Below are positions 41,193-42,480 of a DNA stretch of 42,480 nucleotides, piece after piece. Location of the stretch: assembly GCA_019746975.1 (NCBI GenBank), contig JAIERK010000169.1, positions 1 to 42,480 on the forward strand. Direction: 5' to 3'. A program made the translations under genes and the position numbers. The first letter of the stretch is position 1, and each line of letters starts with the position of its first letter. The stretch comes from Candidatus Obscuribacterales bacterium (GTDB lineage: Bacteria; Cyanobacteriota; Vampirovibrionia; Obscuribacterales; Obscuribacteraceae). Under the pieces are notes generated by a model that saw nothing but the letters and a program-made list of their open reading frames with translations, searched no databases and was not told the origin of the DNA.

Positions 41193-42480
41193 ATGACGAC
41201 AAAGTATATTCGCTGGTATGAAGAGATCTCGCTGGAGGACGTCAATCTCGTTGGAGGCAAGAACGCATCACTCGGAGAAATGATAAGTCGAATGACTGCT
41301 TCTGGAATTAACGTGCCCCACGGCTTCTGCATTACTGCGGATGGCTACAGTCGCGTACTCGACGAGGGCGGTATCGGGAAGCAGCTTTCCGAACTCCTCA
41401 AAGACGTAGACAAGGAAGATGTCGGCGACCTGGCGATGCGCGGGAGAACGGCTCGTGCGCTCATCAAGAAGGCTGGAATTCCAGACGATCTTGCCGACGA
41501 GATACGCTCAGCGTATAAGAAACTAGCTCTGGAGTATGGTGACGAGCCTGACGTAGCCGTCCGCTCGAGCGCCACGGCAGAGGACCTGCCGGAGGCATCC
41601 TTTGCCGGACAGCAGGAGAGCTTCCTTAATGTACGAGGCGAGGTCGATCTTCTCGAGGCTTGTGTCAACTGTTTTGCCTCTCTATTTACCGATCGAGCAA
41701 TCTCATATCGCGTGGATCAAACTTTCGACCAGTTGACAGTTCGACTCTCTATTGGCGTTCAAAAGATGGTGCGCTCCGATCTTGCTTCTGCAGGAGTAAT
41801 CTTCACGCTCGATACGGAAAGCGGATTTCGAGACGTAGTATTGGTTACCTCTTCATATGGACTCGGAGAAAACATCGTCGCCGGGCGCGTTGATCCCGAC
41901 GAGCTGGTGGTGTTCAAACCAACACTCAGGCAAGGCTTTAACCCAATTGTGCGAAGAAGAGTCGGCGCCAAGCAGCTGCGCATGATCTACTCCGGTCATG
42001 GAACCAAAACCACCAGAAATGTCGAAGTCACTCCGGAATACCGAGAACGGCTCAGCATCAGCGATGATGAGGTTCTTCAACTGGCGAAATGGGCCTGCAC
42101 TATCGAAAGCTATTATTCGGAAAGACTCAATCGGCCCACAGCCATGGATATCGAATGGGCGAAAGATGGTCGTGACGGAAAACTCTTCATCGTACAAGCC
42201 AGACCTGAAACTGTACACTCGACTAAATCCAGAAGAATTCTTGAATCCTATAGACTGGAAAAGCAAGGAAAAGTCCTAGTCACCGGTCGTTCAATCGGAG
42301 AAAGAATCGGCGCTGGGCCGGCACGGGTAATCACCAACGTGCATGAGCTGTCCTCTTTCAAAGACGGTGAAGTTCTAGTTGCAGATATGACCGACCCAGA
42401 TTGGGAACCGATTATGAAGCGAGCATCCGGTATCATCACCAATCGTGGTGGCAGAACCTGCCATGCCGCTATTGTCAGCC
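41193..42480 (+). CDS. ppsA: phosphoenolpyruvate synthase (pyruvate, water dikinase), 5' part
   Basis: The first 429 codons of PEP synthase; the gene runs past the window end, so the C-terminal catalytic domain is not visible (the usual protein is about 800 residues). The N-terminal ATP-grasp domain shows VGGKNASLGEM, VRSSATAEDLPEASFAGQQE and MDIEWAKDG...VQARPET. The mobile phosphohistidine domain begins near DMTDPDWEPIMKRASGIITN, with the catalytic His in GGRTCHAAIVS. It makes PEP from pyruvate and ATP, feeding gluconeogenesis. AAAGGAAT precedes the ATG. Confidence 0.95.
   Translation, partial: MTTKYIRWYEEISLEDVNLVGGKNASLGEMISRMTASGINVPHGFCITADGYSRVLDEGGIGKQLSELLKDVDKEDVGDLAMRGRTARALIKKAGIPDDLADEIRSAYKKLALEYGDEPDVAVRSSATAEDLPEASFAGQQESFLNVRGEVDLLEACVNCFASLFTDRAISYRVDQTFDQLTVRLSIGVQKMVRSDLASAGVIFTLDTESGFRDVVLVTSSYGLGENIVAGRVDPDELVVFKPTLRQGFNPIVRRRVGAKQLRMIYSGHGTKTTRNVEVTPEYRERLSISDDEVLQLAKWACTIESYYSERLNRPTAMDIEWAKDGRDGKLFIVQARPETVHSTKSRRILESYRLEKQGKVLVTGRSIGERIGAGPARVITNVHELSSFKDGEVLVADMTDPDWEPIMKRASGIITNRGGRTCHAAIVS

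Overview
The window looks like chromosomal DNA of a bacterium with a Gram-negative-type envelope: it has an RND/HlyD-type adaptor and several exported c-type cytochromes. Nearly everything in it fits stress, low-oxygen and energy-starvation physiology. The lineage cannot be proved from the sequence. The mix of tetratricopeptide proteins, small membrane proteins, soluble cytochromes c and a group 3b hydrogenase reminds me of non-photosynthetic relatives of cyanobacteria (Vampirovibrionia/Obscuribacterales), but that is a low-confidence guess. No rRNA, tRNA, CRISPR array, intact IS element or phage gene was seen.

Layout. 1-6.5 kb: Hsp20, two paralogous small membrane proteins (one with a large internal deletion), a PlsC-type acyltransferase, a UspA, an orphan efflux adaptor and a VIT1-type metal transporter. 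6.6-13.4 kb: an unknown protein, hybrid cluster protein (Hcp), two tiny membrane proteins behind a (GAGCT)8 repeat, and a P2-type cation ATPase with a small membrane partner. 13.4-18.3 kb: a mono-haem cytochrome c, UspA, an MBL/beta-CASP nuclease, an HxlR regulator, a DUF2892 membrane protein and a di-haem cytochrome c. 18.4-28.2 kb: two more UspA proteins, TPR proteins, a P450 remnant, an acyl-CoA/ACP synthetase, a Rieske protein with a BCAM0308-type protein, and another cytochrome c. 28.3-32.5 kb: gene remnants (GH13 amylase, acyl-CoA synthetase) on either side of an intact MgtA-type ATPase. 32.5-34.1 kb: a second di-haem cytochrome c and a serine-recombinase-like protein that has lost its catalytic residues. 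34.4-40.4 kb: a compact seven-gene operon for a group 3b NAD(P)-linked [NiFe] hydrogenase (maturation protease, HypA, HypB, then beta, gamma, small and large subunits). 40.6 kb to the end: a fifth UspA and the start of PEP synthase, which runs off the window.

How it fits together. Five Usp proteins, Hsp20, Hcp (NO/hydroxylamine defence), a reversible hydrogenase that can dispose of or recover reductant, PEP synthase, two cation ATPases and a set of c-type haem proteins together resemble, in content rather than proven ancestry, the hypoxia/dormancy (DosR-type) regulons of mycobacteria.

The strongest new signal is a three-block upstream element, CCGAAAGGA - 16/17 nt - AAACATAC - exactly 31 nt - CTGTCA. 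It lies 41-44 nt (measured from CTGTCA) before three start codons: two paralogous usp genes and a 53-codon small gene that would otherwise be overlooked. It looks like the promoter/leader of a shared regulon. Several gene remnants, micro-duplications and internal deletions show that this is an actively remodelled accessory region.
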